Assembly: GCA_963693365.1 (NCBI GenBank)
Contig: CAVNZM010000004.1
Coordinates: forward strand, 8,804,001-8,868,000
Source of the DNA: Amoebidium appalachense
Lineage: Eukaryota > Ichthyosporea
Direction: 5' to 3'
DNA: 64,000 nt
This document shows positions 1 through 18,124 of the stretch, piece by piece. A program made the position numbers and the translations under genes. Position 1 is the first letter of the stretch, and each line of letters starts with the position of its first letter. The notes under the pieces are model-generated. The model was not told the origin of the DNA and did no database searches. It saw only the letters and a list, made by a program, of their open reading frames with translations.

Positions 1-587
1 GTTTCTATCTTGCTGTGGTTTCTGATGGACGCCCGTGGATAGATCACTTGCTTCTGGAAGGGGAGAAGTGGGGGGTCGAGGGGGGGGGGGGTGGGGAGAG
101 GGGAGGTTGGCTTAAGTCAGGAGGAGCGAGAGAGGGGACTGTGATGGCTGGTTGGGGGGGGGGGGGGGGGGGGGGGGGAAGGAGGGTGTTTTTAATCTTG
201 GGGGTATCTTTTTTTTGGGGGGGGGGGGGGGGGGGGGGGGGGGAGGGGGTCAAGGCAGTTAGGGAGCTGGGACTTGAGATTTCAGGGAGGGTTGGTGTAA
301 AGGAATGAAAGGGTCTGGTCGTTGGCATGCACTTATGTTTTGATGGGAATGTGTTGTGGTACAACCCCCCCCCCCCCCCCCCGGCCTCCCCCTTACGCAC
401 ACTTTCACAAAGACATACACAAACGTATACTGGAGCACACACACATGCAAACGACATCACCACCACCTGAATATTCGTAATGCCCCACTCATGCGCACAG
501 AAGAAAACATGCTTTCGTGCATATGCAAAGCATATACATGTGCACACACCCACACCCACACCCACGTACACCCACGCACACGCACAG

Positions 588-641
<54 letters not shown>

Positions 642-961
642 ACAAACACATAAAAAAAATCACTGCCCTCCCCCCCCCCCCCTCCCCCCCCTCCCCCCCC
701 TCCCCCTCCCCACCCACCCACCCACCCACCCACGCACAAACACACACACGCACAGATGCACGCGTACACATACACACACACACACACATGCAAAAAAAAG
801 AAACACTGACCCCCCCCCCCCCCCCCCCCCTTTGCTTCTATTCCTAATGTGCCCCCTGTGATGCACAAACATCTCTACTCCTCAATAAAGAAACAAGATT
901 CGAATATGGTTGGCCTGGCTCAGCTGTTGCCAGTGATAGTTTAACTCTCACTTTTTGGTTA

Positions 962-995
<34 letters not shown>

Positions 996-1303
996 CCCAT
1001 ACCGAAATAATCGCATTGACTCGTGTTGTTTTTTGTTTTTGCCTGGTATTGAAATATACGCGTTCCCCTGCACGTCATGTTTCTTATATGCCTGAGGTTT
1101 TAATGTCGGCGTGTTAAAAAATATATTTGTACAAAATTATGTATCAGCATTTACTCGTTTGTTTTGAGGCTTCCTTGTTGCTGATAGTAGGTTCAACATT
1201 GCAGGTTACCAAAAATGCATCCTGTGTGCAGATTCGGGACAACCGTACAATCTCCGGTACATACAGGTATTTTTTTTTTTTTTTTTTTTGGTTTGTGTAT
1301 GTG

Positions 1304-1359
<56 letters not shown>

Positions 1360-1418
1360 CGCGTGTGTGTGTGTGTGTGTGGTGTGCGTGTGTATGCACG
1401 TGTGTGTGCGTGTGTGTG

Positions 1419-1467
<49 letters not shown>

Positions 1468-1701
1468 GTTTGTTTGTGCTGTGTGTGTGTGCTGGTTTGT
1501 TTGTGCTGTGTGTGTGTGCTGGTTTGTTTGTGCTGTGTGTGTGTGCTGGTTTGTTTGTGCTGTGCGTGTAGCGGGGTGTGGTGTGCACACTGCGCATCTG
1601 CATGTTCCTGTTCATGCCCGTGTGCCTGTCCTCGTGTGCGTGTGCGATAAAGTTATGAATATATTTATATATATATATATATATGAGAGGGGGGGGGGGG
1701 G

Positions 1702-1739
<38 letters not shown>

Positions 1740-1773
1740 TATCTACGAATGTAGGTGTTTTTTTTTTTTTTTT

Positions 1774-1804
<31 letters not shown>

Positions 1805-2144
1805 GGGAGGGGAAACTCTGTAAGGCAATTATGTGTCTGGTTGTCTGGTGAGCCCGTACGACATGTCTGCTGCAAGGGAAAATGCATACGTTTATACAGA
1901 AGCAGCCGTGTTTCTGCATGCGAGTCTATGTAAGAGCAATGAGAAATGGGCTTGATACTTTCTTGGTTTTTTTTTTTTTTTTTTTTTTTTTTAAACCCCG
2001 TGGTCCCGCCTGGGCAGAATGGACCATTCTTCCTTTTTAATCAAAAAACCCCCACACGTATTAATGAACAAAAACTGTGCAAGATACTGATTCTTCACGT
2101 AATAACCCCCCCCCCCCCCCCCTCCCCCCCCCCCCCCTCCCCCC

Positions 2145-2175
<31 letters not shown>

Positions 2176-2573
2176 AGGAAAAAAAAAAGGAAAAAAAAAA
2201 CCAAGGTACAAACAGAGGAGTTTTTGGTATAGATAAGCAAAATGGTGCGAGAAAGACTATATTAGGGGGGGAGTGGGGGGGCGGGGCAGGCGGGGGGGGG
2301 GGGGGGGGGGGGGGGGGGGGAAGAAAGAAAGAAGAGAAAAGAAAGTTAATGTTAAAGAGTTAAATGGTGTTTACCTCACCTTGCACTGCCAAGATGGACT
2401 AGCATTTTATTGTTCCTGTCCCAAATATGGAAATCGGTCCACATGGAATGTGGCTGACCGCAATGTGATTGGCCGGCAGGAGCAAGGACCCAATCAGTGA
2501 CTCCCCGATCAATCCTTCGACGGCCATTGGTTGCTTTCCAACCCCACCTCCCGCTTCTTGGGGTATGTTTTTG

Positions 2574-2621
<48 letters not shown>

Positions 2622-2745
2622 CGGGTACTTTGTGCTCTGGATGCCATTCGAACATCCCAACCTCCCCCGGCGCTTGTGCTTTGCAGAAGCTGCTTTATGA
2701 GGCCAGGTGTGAATGTATTTATTCTTCGTACTATGTGACTTCTTT

Positions 2746-2776
<31 letters not shown>

Positions 2777-2949
2777 AACCCCCCCAACCCCCCCTCTCCC
2801 CTCCCCTCCCCCCCCTCCCCCCAACCCCCTCCCTCCCTCGCCCCCCACAAAGAAAAAAAAAAAAAGAAAGAAAGAAAAAGAAAAAAAAAGGCCCCGGATG
2901 TTTTACCAATATTGCGTAATCGAGTACAATCAAGTCACTTCAGGTGCTG
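1..2949. other. Microsatellite-rich stretch without a certain gene
   Basis: This stretch holds poly-G runs (about 155-178, 217-243, 2290-2320), poly-C runs (about 365-382, 2105-2165, 2577-2620), poly-T runs (963-993, 1967-1992), a (CA)n block at about 588-634, a (GT)n block at about 1304-1349 and a (GA)n block at 1705-1737. Long reading frames here encode only His-Thr, Val-Cys, poly-Pro or poly-Gly and are repeat artefacts. It may contain 5' sequence or upstream introns of the cardiolipin synthase gene, but no exon could be supported. Confidence 0.7.
1464..1571. repeat. 27-bp minisatellite, four copies
   Basis: A 27-bp unit (GCTGGTTTGTTTGTGCTG followed by GT dinucleotides) starts at 1464, 1491, 1518 and 1545. 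The copies are nearly identical; only the last diverges at its 3' edge. It sits directly after a (GT)n tract, from which it has probably grown. Confidence 0.9.
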
Positions 2950-3105
2950 ATGGCGCCGCGCGCAGACCTCTTGAGCCCCTCCCCCCCCCCCCCCCCTTCC
3001 CCCCACCGCCCACTCCCACTCTTCGCCGGGGGAAACAAGAAATCGAACCTTCACACAACTAGAGAAATAATCTTGCCCATATCTCGTCACTTACCTTTGA
3101 ACGTG
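2950..3105 (+). CDS. Candidate first exon of the cardiolipin synthase gene
   Basis: An ATG at 2950 opens a 52-codon frame starting MAPRADLLSPS, then Pro-rich, then a stretch with Arg, His, Ser and Thr and almost no acids. It ends at a possible GT donor (GTG|GTACAC) in phase 0, the phase the next supported exon (3200) needs. Such an N-terminus could serve as a mitochondrial targeting presequence, which Crls1-type enzymes need. Against it, the donor is weak and part of the frame is poly-C, so the true start may lie elsewhere upstream. Confidence 0.3.
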
Positions 3106-3164
3106 GTACACACGGGTCCACACACACACGTACGCACACGCACGCACGTGTGTGTATGTGTACG

Positions 3165-3198
<34 letters not shown>

Positions 3199-3199
3199 G

Positions 3200-9264
<6,065 letters not shown>

Positions 9265-9271
<7 letters not shown>

Positions 9272-9280
9272 ATTTATCGG
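9265..9280. repeat. Perfect 16-bp palindrome over the cardiolipin synthase stop codon
   Basis: CCGATAAATTTATCGG is its own reverse complement and contains the TAA stop (9269-9271). It could form a small hairpin in the mRNA at the stop codon, or may be chance. Confidence 0.7.
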
Positions 9281-9504
9281 ATGGCAGCTATTGGCCATGG
9301 CGACACCTGGTATGCCACGATAGCGTGGGAGGATATACAGAGGATCTACAGCCGCCTTAGACCTACCTCAAGTTGAAATGCAAACTTGAAATGTCGCTTT
9401 TTTTCCTCTACCACTCGCCCTTTTGCCCCTTACAGTCCCGTGCGTGCCCCCCCCCCCCCCCCCCCCCCCCCCTACACACACACACACATACCCACACATA
9501 AACA

Positions 9505-9548
<44 letters not shown>

Positions 9549-11787
9549 CACATATATGTGCACTACCCATGTATCACCTGTACACACCACCACCACAGCC
9601 AAGACCATTACTCTCACTGTGTGTGTGCGTGTGTGTGTGTGTGTGTGGTGTGTGTGTGCGTGTGTGTGTGTGTGTGCGTGCGTGCGTGCACAATGTGTTT
9701 GTGTGTACATGTGCGTATGTGTGGGTGTCGGAACTGTACAAGCCAATATTATAATTATGTGATTGTTTTTGTGATGCTGTGTGAAGAGTCGGCTACCTCA
9801 TGATGTCTATGAAAGCTGCCCGTGCTGCTGGTCATCACTTGAAAAATATGAATCGATATCAGATACATAATGATGATGTGCAATCATATTTTGGCCACCG
9901 TACGCGTGTCGTTTACTACTACTGTCACGGTGACTGTTCACTCTTCATTGCTGTTGCCTCACCCAACTATTTTCAACAGGCCCACTACTACACTAATTAT
10001 TTATTTATTTATTTTTTATGCAAGGCCTGTACACAGTATGAATAATAAGTAACGCTGTCCAGCTGTCCGCGGTAACTCCACAAGCTGCCACTGCGACTGT
10101 GGTCTCAGCCGCCGTATGAACAAGTCTATCATCAAGAGTTTTCAAGGGTATGACAGTATGAGTTGGCGCGTGATCCGTCGCTTCGGAAGGAAAGCGTTTT
10201 GTCAGCCTTGAAAAATAAGAGCTACCTCCAAAGGTAGCAGCTCCACAAGTGTGTTGCTTTCGTTTTCGAAGACCACACGAGAGCACACGAGGCTTCGAAA
10301 GCCTTTAAAAGTGGAAGCGTTAACTGCTGTGTAGGCCAAGCGGGGCTTTAAAAATGCATCGTGAGACGGTGAGGCCCAATTTGCCAATGTCATAAACACA
10401 TGTGTTGACTCAGTCACGGTTGAGTCAGCCTGGCAGTGAACGCATGGTACGCATATGTGCATTCAAGATCCGCATTCCGTGCTTGAGCTCCACACCACAT
10501 GTCACCACGCGCGTTAGGAGCAATGCAATAACAGCACACAATGCCGTGGGTTTCAGCTAATAATCAGCTTTATATATTCGTAGGCGTTAGTTTTCTCCTT
10601 ACTTCATTCATTGCCACGTGTTTTAAACACGTGCAATGGTGGTAGGGGGAGTTGAAGGTCACTACGGAGCCTTCGGCGCCTGCGACCAGATCGATCGCAC
10701 GCGGCATGCCCAAACATGCCACAGGTCCAGGTCTGGGGACGTGATCCCAAAACAAGATCCAACACAAGTCGATAGCCTATGGTAGAACCTTACATGAGAG
10801 AGTAACATGTGGAGGAACTCTAGAAAATTATTTCCGCTATAAACATAAGTAGCATTGTAGCCATTCAATATAAGAGCTTGAAACCGTCTCGCCAACGGTC
10901 ACAATGGATATTCTTACTTGCGGGTTTGGCATGCTTCGTATCAAATGGAATCATTCATAAAGTTATCCAGGAATGTTTGATTAACTAGTGTTGACCAATC
11001 ATAATGTTTTATTAGATCTCTTGGTGGTTCACGTTGACTGGTGGCTGACCCACTGCAGGCTGTTTTGGGTCGGTCTCTCTGAGTTGATTATTATTTGCAA
11101 AACTTGTGTTATTGTGAGAAGTGCCTGAAGATATAATATATTTAACCTGATTTATGATAATCTATTAAACTACGGGCATAAATTTTCATAGAAAACACTA
11201 AAGCTGACTTGTTCACCCACACAATTCGCGTCAATTCAACGCAGCGATCACGTATGTAACTCACATTCGCATTACAAGTCACGCACACGTATAGCCGCTC
11301 CTCGTTCCAAAGTGATCCCTAACGCTTTGAGTCAGCTTAGAAGCCCGTCACTACAACTCATGCAACAGTAACGTAACGAACTTTCTCCGTTTCTAGGGCT
11401 AAAGTTGTTGAAAAGTCTTCGTTACATGCCCACAACGAACCCTGCTCACCTGTTTTTTAACCTTGTTTTTAACTGCACCGCGCCGTGGGCGTAGGCTCGC
11501 TTTGGTGAACAGGAGACAACGAACAACAGGCTAACGTTGGCCACACTGAACCGTTGGGCGGGTTGTTGTGTGAAGTCCATTTGGATGGCTCCAATGAATA
11601 GTAAAACATAGGTTGCATTAGGCGTATGTCAGCAAGTGTTTGCAGTAGTCAACAATTTTTCTCTTATCCGCAGGCAGTAAACTCTAACAGGCTGCCTTTC
11701 TATTTTATCTCTTTTGAGGTTTACTGCTGCAGGCAGGGTCTAGAAAAACTCCCAGTTCTAACCTAGCAGCTACTATTTTGGTATAAA
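9272..11787. other. Intergenic region
   Basis: 9272-9740 has a poly-C run (9448-9471) and (CA)n and (GT)n blocks. From about 9750 to 11787 the sequence is complex and of moderate GC, with several CCAAT-like motifs but no convincing frame. It would contain the 3' end of the cardiolipin synthase transcript and the promoter of the gene starting at 11788. A TATAAA at 11780-11785 lies too close to the ATG to be its TATA box. Confidence 0.6.
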
Positions 11788-13038
11788 ATGAAGAGCTTAG
11801 TGCGGCTTGTGACGGGCGGGGGTGGGGCCTCAAGCAAGAAGAAGCAAGCAATCACCGAAGAGCAACTGTATGCACAACAGCAACAATGGCTTATAATGCA
11901 ACAACAAATGCAGTACGCCCAGATGCAGAACGATCCAAACCTCGTGCCCCACTACCAGGTGCAGGGTGGTATGGATCATCATGGCCACATGAGGGAACAT
12001 AGCGAGGGGTCGGAGGAAGGATCAAACAGAAGCGAGCACGAACATAACCATGACGAAGAAGACGACAGCGGGCATTTCAGCCAACATGGAAATTCACTTC
12101 CTGCACGGCAAATTTCACCACCACCCGCACAGCAGCGAAATTTGCGACAAGCGCCAGTAAGACCCCCGCAAAACTATGAGGATGAGGATGAAGGGTCTCC
12201 ACGGGAATTAAACCTACAGCAACCTTTAAGGTCAACACTCGTAGCTATTGAGTCGACGTCACGGCAGCGGTCGGCAACAAATCCAGACCCACGCTTTGCA
12301 CGCTCCAACATGGAAGAACCTACCGCCAAGGAAGAGAATGTTCTGGAAAAGCGAAACAGCGTAACCAGCCTCCCCCCAGAACTCAGCCAAATGTCACCGC
12401 AGCAATTGCAACAACTCGTTGCACTTCACCAGTTATTACAGGCGCAAGAAGGCTCGGGTGTTAGTTTCAAACAGCTTTTGCAACAGCAGAAAGAGGACGG
12501 AGGGGAGGCGGCGGAGGTGGGGAGGAGGGAGAACATGGTGACGATGGTCGGGGGGAGGGTGAATGCGAGTGATGGTTCGTTGGCGTCAACAAATACGGTA
12601 GGTGTAATGAGCGTACGGTGTGTGTGTGTGTGTGTGGTGTTAAGGGGGGGGGGGGGGGGGGGGGGGGGAGGACGGGGAGGAGGCGGGGGGAAGGGGAGTA
12701 GAGGGGAAGGGGGGGTATGTTTTCGTGCAAATGGGTGGGCATGTAGGTGTGTGGAGTTCTAAGGCACGTGTGCATGGGTTTCATATTTGCAAAGAAAAAA
12801 TCCCTTGCACAGCCTCTTTATCTCTTCTCCTGTCCTTTTGCATTGGCGTGCACACCTTCCCCTCCTTTCTCTTCTTGTCGCTCGTCACTTCCGCCATGCT
12901 TCCCCCTCGGACCCTTCTGAACACTTCCACCTCTGCTTTTTTTCATCCTTTTCCCGTTGTTGTTGGTGAATACGAGTGGCTGGTTTTTGGACAACGGTGG
13001 TCGTGTGTTTTAGCGCGCGTGTGTGGGTGTGTGGCGGT

Positions 13039-13077
<39 letters not shown>

Positions 13078-13109
13078 AGGAAGGGCGAGGGTATGTGTGT
13101 GTGTGCGTG

Positions 13110-13156
<47 letters not shown>

Positions 13157-14975
13157 AGGGGAGGGGGAGTTCGTGTGCATGTTTGGCAGCCCTTCCCCCT
13201 CCCCCCCCCCTCTCCCCCTCAACCTCCAGTGTGTTGCACAGGCTCTCTCTGGTCGCCTTTGCATGCCGTGGTATGTTCTGCACCATCTTCATCTCACTCT
13301 ATCCCCCCTCTGCCCTCTCCCTCCCTGCCCTCCCCCAACCTCCCCCTCCCCCCGCCCCTTTTTGAAACCCAAAACCTACCTGTTCATACAACTCCCTATC
13401 AACATCCAACCCCATCCCCCCACCCACCCACCTGCCCCTTCTTTCTTCTCCATCCCCCCCCTCCCCCCCCCCCCCCCCCCCCCCCCACCCCACCCCACCC
13501 TCTTTTCCACACCCACACCCACACACACACACTCCCTCTCTGGACTTTCAGGCTCATATATCAAATATATTCCTCCCGCCCCACATGTGACTTCTTACGT
13601 ACATGATACAAACACACACACACACACACAGCAGGGGTCTGATTCTAGTCGACAGCAAATGAGACGAACCCATATGTCGGCTCCAGCCCTTTATGAGGTA
13701 AGAGCACCCCTTCCCCCCCTCCCCCTCCTCCCCTCCCCCCCCCCCCCCCCCCCTTCTCCCCTTCCGTCAAAGAAAAAAGAAAAATACAAACAAACACTTG
13801 GACACACGTGCGCGCACACGAACACACACATGAGCGCGCACACACGCACACAAACCCGTGCGCATGCACACACACACACTTGCACACTTACACACTTACA
13901 CACTTACACGCACTCACTCACTCACACCACACGTTCATATGGAAACCACCAGTCCATTCACACTCCCGCTCCCCTCCCTCCCCCCTAATTTACCCGGCCC
14001 TACAAATTCAAACTGAGAACGCAACAACGTGCTCAGTACATACGACACGCCTGTACACACACACACACATGCGCGCGCGCATACTGTCAGTGAAACGGAG
14101 TGAACCAACCTATTTAAAGCTAGGTTAAGATCAACCATTCCCCATTCCTTACGTTTCAGGAACTTGGAAATGTGTTTCGCATTATCTTTACATTTGACCC
14201 AAAATTTTAAATGTACCAGTCACAATGATCTTTTCATCTTCAAACTAACCCTTTAAAAATTTTAAAATCACCAGTCAGGAGAGGAGGGCAACATGCAGGC
14301 GCAGCTGCAAAGCAGGTGGCAGCAGCAGCAAAGCGAACTTCCTTTAACCAATCAGAATCGAGCTTTAGAGCCCACCGTGGCCGGCCCATTGGACGACGGC
14401 AGGAAGAACGTCATGTTTGTGTGGAAGGCAGACCCGGACACAGGTGTGTGTGATATTATTTCTTATGAGATGGTAAAGGTTAAGTTGGGATGTAGATTGT
14501 GGTGGATGTGTGTGTTTGTGTGTGCTGAGCACAGGGGCAGGTGTGGGGTTTGGATTTATGACGTTGAAAGTCCGGGGGGGGGGGGGGGGGAAGGTTTTGT
14601 TTGGAGGGGGGGGGGGGGTGGAGGAGGCAATTATGTCGAGCGATTGAGAGCCTACCCATACGTTTTACATCTCAGTGACATGTTTACACACTGACATGTC
14701 AGTATGTCGTGATGAATGCACAGACGGGGGAAGGTAGGTAGATTTTGCTTGTTTGTTTGCTTATAGGTGTGATGTTTGCGAGTATGTATTATTTAATTGA
14801 ATATCCTTAGTTTTTCAAATGGTTTGCTTGTCTTAACGTCATTTTCTAATTGGTTGTTTGGTGCAGCCGTGGAGGTGGCTGGGTCGTGGGACGGTTGGAG
14901 AGGACGCATACCAATGCAGGTGCGTGCACACAGATGCAAACACATGCACGCACACTTACAATCTTACACACGCAC

Positions 14976-15009
<34 letters not shown>

Positions 15010-15067
15010 CAAGTGGAGGCACAAACATACACACGCACGCGCACGCGCACGCGCACGCGCACGCGCG

Positions 15068-15108
<41 letters not shown>

Positions 15109-15375
15109 ACACACACACAGACACACCACACACACATACACACACACATACAAACACGTGCAGGCACAAACATACACACCAACTCCCCCCCCCCCCCCCC
15201 CCTAAACAGACACACACACACACATACACACACATACACACACACATGTTGGCGTGCGCGAGCATGCCCGCGTGTGCACATGCTTATGAATGTACAGACG
15301 CATGCACACACATGCACACAACCTGCACCCATGGACGATCACACGAACACGAGCACAACACACGGACAACACACA

Positions 15376-15440
<65 letters not shown>

Positions 15441-15707
15441 CACAGCACAACACAACGCAACGCAAACCTTCTGAAGGTTAAGATTTGGCCTGGGCATCTG
15501 CTAAGTTGCCTCCCCCGTGCCGTGTAGCGAGATGAAGGTCAAAACCCACGTGTGATGGTTCAACCCTCCTTCTTTGTGCAACCTAACACACTTACTTGCT
15601 CTTGTATTCACGTGTGCACGTTGTGTTTCGTGTTCTGTGTGCTAGCCAGCTTGTTTTGCACGTCGATAAATTCCCTTCCCCCCCTCTTCCAACCCCCCCC
15701 CCACACA

Positions 15708-15754
<47 letters not shown>

Positions 15755-15781
15755 GCACAAACACCACCACCACCACCACCA

Positions 15782-15854
<73 letters not shown>

Positions 15855-16003
15855 TTGACGGATGGACGCACTATGTTGTACTAAATCTGGCGAGGGGCCG
15901 CTACGAGTACAAGTATGTGGTAGAGGGGAGGTGGACGTTTGACGTCAACAAGCAGAAAGTCGAGGATGGCTGCGGAAGCTTCTGCAACTATTTCACGATT
16001 TAA
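11788..16003 (+). CDS. Gln-rich protein with C-terminal CBM48/AMPK-beta-type glycogen-binding module
   Basis: Exons: 11788-12597, 13635-13697, 14275-14443, 14867-14919, 15854-16003. The phases agree at every junction (0, 0, 1, 0), giving 414 codons and a TAA stop at 16001. Residues 1-333 are low-complexity: a Lys/Gly start, Gln-rich stretches ([13 protein letters not shown]), an acidic His-rich block, and a second Gln/Leu-rich segment that may form a coiled coil. Residues about 334-414 look like a CBM48 / AMPK-beta carbohydrate-binding module: [22 protein letters not shown] (W341, W355, W358), then [14 protein letters not shown] (Y382-D395, W392) and a terminal NYFTI. In AMPK-beta these Trp residues and a late Asn bind glycogen or malto-oligosaccharide. 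The protein stops right after the module, so the AMPK-beta C-terminal scaffold domain is absent. It may target partners to starch- or glycogen-like glucan, but its function is not known. Confidence 0.88.
12598..13634 (+). other. Intron 1 of the CBM48 gene
   Basis: The donor is GTAGGT at 12598 and the acceptor CAG ends at 13634 after a (CA)n block. It contains poly-G runs (12642-12668, 13040-13076), (GT)n (about 13095-13154) and C-rich tracts (13196-13500). Long frames that read from the first exon into this intron are artefacts. Confidence 0.8.
14920..15853 (+). other. Intron 4 of the CBM48 gene, mostly CA repeats
   Basis: The donor is GTGCGT at 14920. The acceptor AAG at 15853 follows (CA)n at about 15782-15824 and a 28-nt poly-A. 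Nearly the whole intron is CA, CACG or CACAT repeat with one poly-C run (15186-15202). It interrupts the carbohydrate-binding module between MQ and VDGW. Confidence 0.85.
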
Positions 16004-17126
16004 GTTTGCAGCGGCTTTGAAATTTCACCTCTCTGCGAATGGCGTGCGGCCCCAGCCCCCTGTTCGTGTAAAGGTTTTTAAAAAGGAGTGTGGACTATTT
16101 TCCTTCGAGTGGCATGTTTTTCTCCCGGCCAGCCGTGTATACTTTCGTCGGGCATGTGGTTCCGGATTGTAGTTCAATGGACATGTTTTTTGTGATTTAG
16201 GTTTGTGGCCTCAAGTAGACGGTGACGTTTGGGTGTAGTGTAGCTTGGCGTAGCCTAGACTCTGGTGAAGTCGTGGATGCGAATCGCAGGCAACGGTTGC
16301 AAAAGTCTTTTAAAGATTTTACTATGGTTAGTGAGGAGGGTTTGACTTGATTATGAGATTTAAATGCGACATACGACCCCCCACCCGCACTCCCTCTCAC
16401 CCTCCAACGACCACCCAAATACTCACAACACACAGACACACACACGTGCGAGCGCACACACACACACACACACACACACAGACAACGACACCCGAAACTA
16501 TGCATTCATGATTGCTCGCAAAGTTAATATATTAAGATGTAACATGTACACACAAAGGTATATATGTGAAAATAACCTTGTATGGGGGTAAGTATGATAG
16601 GGAAAACTCTTAAGACGGGCATGCGTTAAAGCAGGCGCAACGGGCCATATACCCGAAACGCATGAAAAGTGCACGCACACGGGTGCGCTTTAATGAGGTT
16701 GGTGCTATATATAGTGATGTAGCGTAGAAGTGAGAATGAAGTTTCCCAATGATAATAGCTCTTCATCTGTTCTGAGTGAAGTGGGGCAACTGCAATTGCA
16801 ATCTGAAGGTTGCCATGCAAACAAGCGTTATGTGAATTCGTACGGTGTCGGGATACCCCCCCCCCCCCCCCCCCCCCCCCCATCCCCCGGCGGCCACCGC
16901 AGTTAGCGATAGAGCCGCGGAAGCACACACGCACATGAATACACACACTGTGGACACACGACTCGGAACGAGGTGCCACCTTCCACCTATATGCATACAG
17001 TTACCCTCAGCCCCCACCCCCCACCTCCGGACCCAATCCCGGGCTCATGATCAGCTAGATAGCCCACCATCACGATAAGGGCCAAGTGATCACCATCTCA
17101 CGCGTTAAATGGTGGCACACATTACG

Positions 17127-17163
<37 letters not shown>

Positions 17164-18078
17164 TTTACTCCCTGCCTGATCATGAATCAGGTGTTTCTGT
17201 AGGGTTAAATATGCCCTCCATGACACCGCCATTCCAGTATCCGGTTAGGACTTAATATGGCATTGCAGTCTAACTTTGCCAATTCGACTCACGTACGTGC
17301 GCAACTGCTATAAACTACATGTACCGGCCCCTCGCACTTTTAGACTGTTACAAATTGAATTTATTCGGACTGTTTGTGAAGTGCCACCGCTATACTCGCT
17401 ATGCAGTCACATATCTCCACAAGGGGATGTGAATCATGTGACGAGAATATCCCGAGTCCTTGAGAGAGATGATGTAAAAGAAGCCTTGGCAACTTTATAC
17501 TTAAATCGTTTAATGAGCCAATTATAACAACCAGACCTGCTGGTGTGCGAAAACACAGCAAAATAACAGGTAGTGACATTAATATTGTTATTTTCTTCAT
17601 TTTGGGCGAGCCAACAGGAAAAGGTCCTCAACTATGCATGCAAACATCATGAAGCACCGGATAATCCTTATGGCAACACACTCAGATCCGCTTCCTTCTT
17701 AAAGCTAGAGATTCTAAAAATTATTACAGACATCAGCTGCATGTACTCACGGTGTTTCTTCCTAATCGGCGTTTTTTTGTCAACTTCTTAGCTCCGTCAT
17801 ACAATAACAAGTCGCGCCACCGTGATCTGATCGTGTGTGTATGTGTGTGTGTGTGTGTGTCATGCGCGTTTGCGGGCACGCGTCGTACATGTGGGGTGCC
17901 AATGCTAGCATTTACGTATACTGTACCACGTGCACACTGTTACCCACATACATGCCCTTGTAACTGCAACACACCTTGGTCTAATGACACATAACATACT
18001 AAGCTCACAGCACGAAACCCTGGAGGTGCAGAAAGGTTGGCACTAAAATGTTTACAAACCCCACCCGAAGGGGGGGGT

Positions 18079-18112
<34 letters not shown>

Positions 18113-18124
18113 GGGGGTGGATTA
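16004..18124. other. Convergent intergenic region
   Basis: This lies between the convergent CBM48 gene and the minus-strand gene ending at 18125. It contains (CA)n at about 16453-16480 and 17130-17162, poly-C at 16856-16880, and poly-G at 18081-18110. No convincing coding sequence or RNA gene is seen. Confidence 0.6.

Noticed and set aside
44-868. Long frames encoding His-Thr, Val-Cys, poly-Pro, poly-Gly, Ser-Leu or Arg-Glu here and throughout the window (for example 41063-42446, 55866-56687, 57131-58520)
   Set aside because: They are translations of CA/GT, CT/GA and homopolymer repeats, open in several frames at once, with no start, splice or composition evidence.
9800-10045. Frame beginning MMSMKAARAAGHH downstream of cardiolipin synthase
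   Set aside because: Composition drifts to non-coding, there is no motif, and it follows the terminal exon of a complete gene.
11780-11785. TATAAA as a promoter of the CBM48 gene
   Set aside because: It lies only a few bases before the ATG, too close for a TATA box with a normal leader.
12598-12762. Extension of the first CBM48-gene exon through the poly-G region
   Set aside because: A good GT donor at 12598 in the right phase joins exons 2-5; the extension is repeat-encoded.
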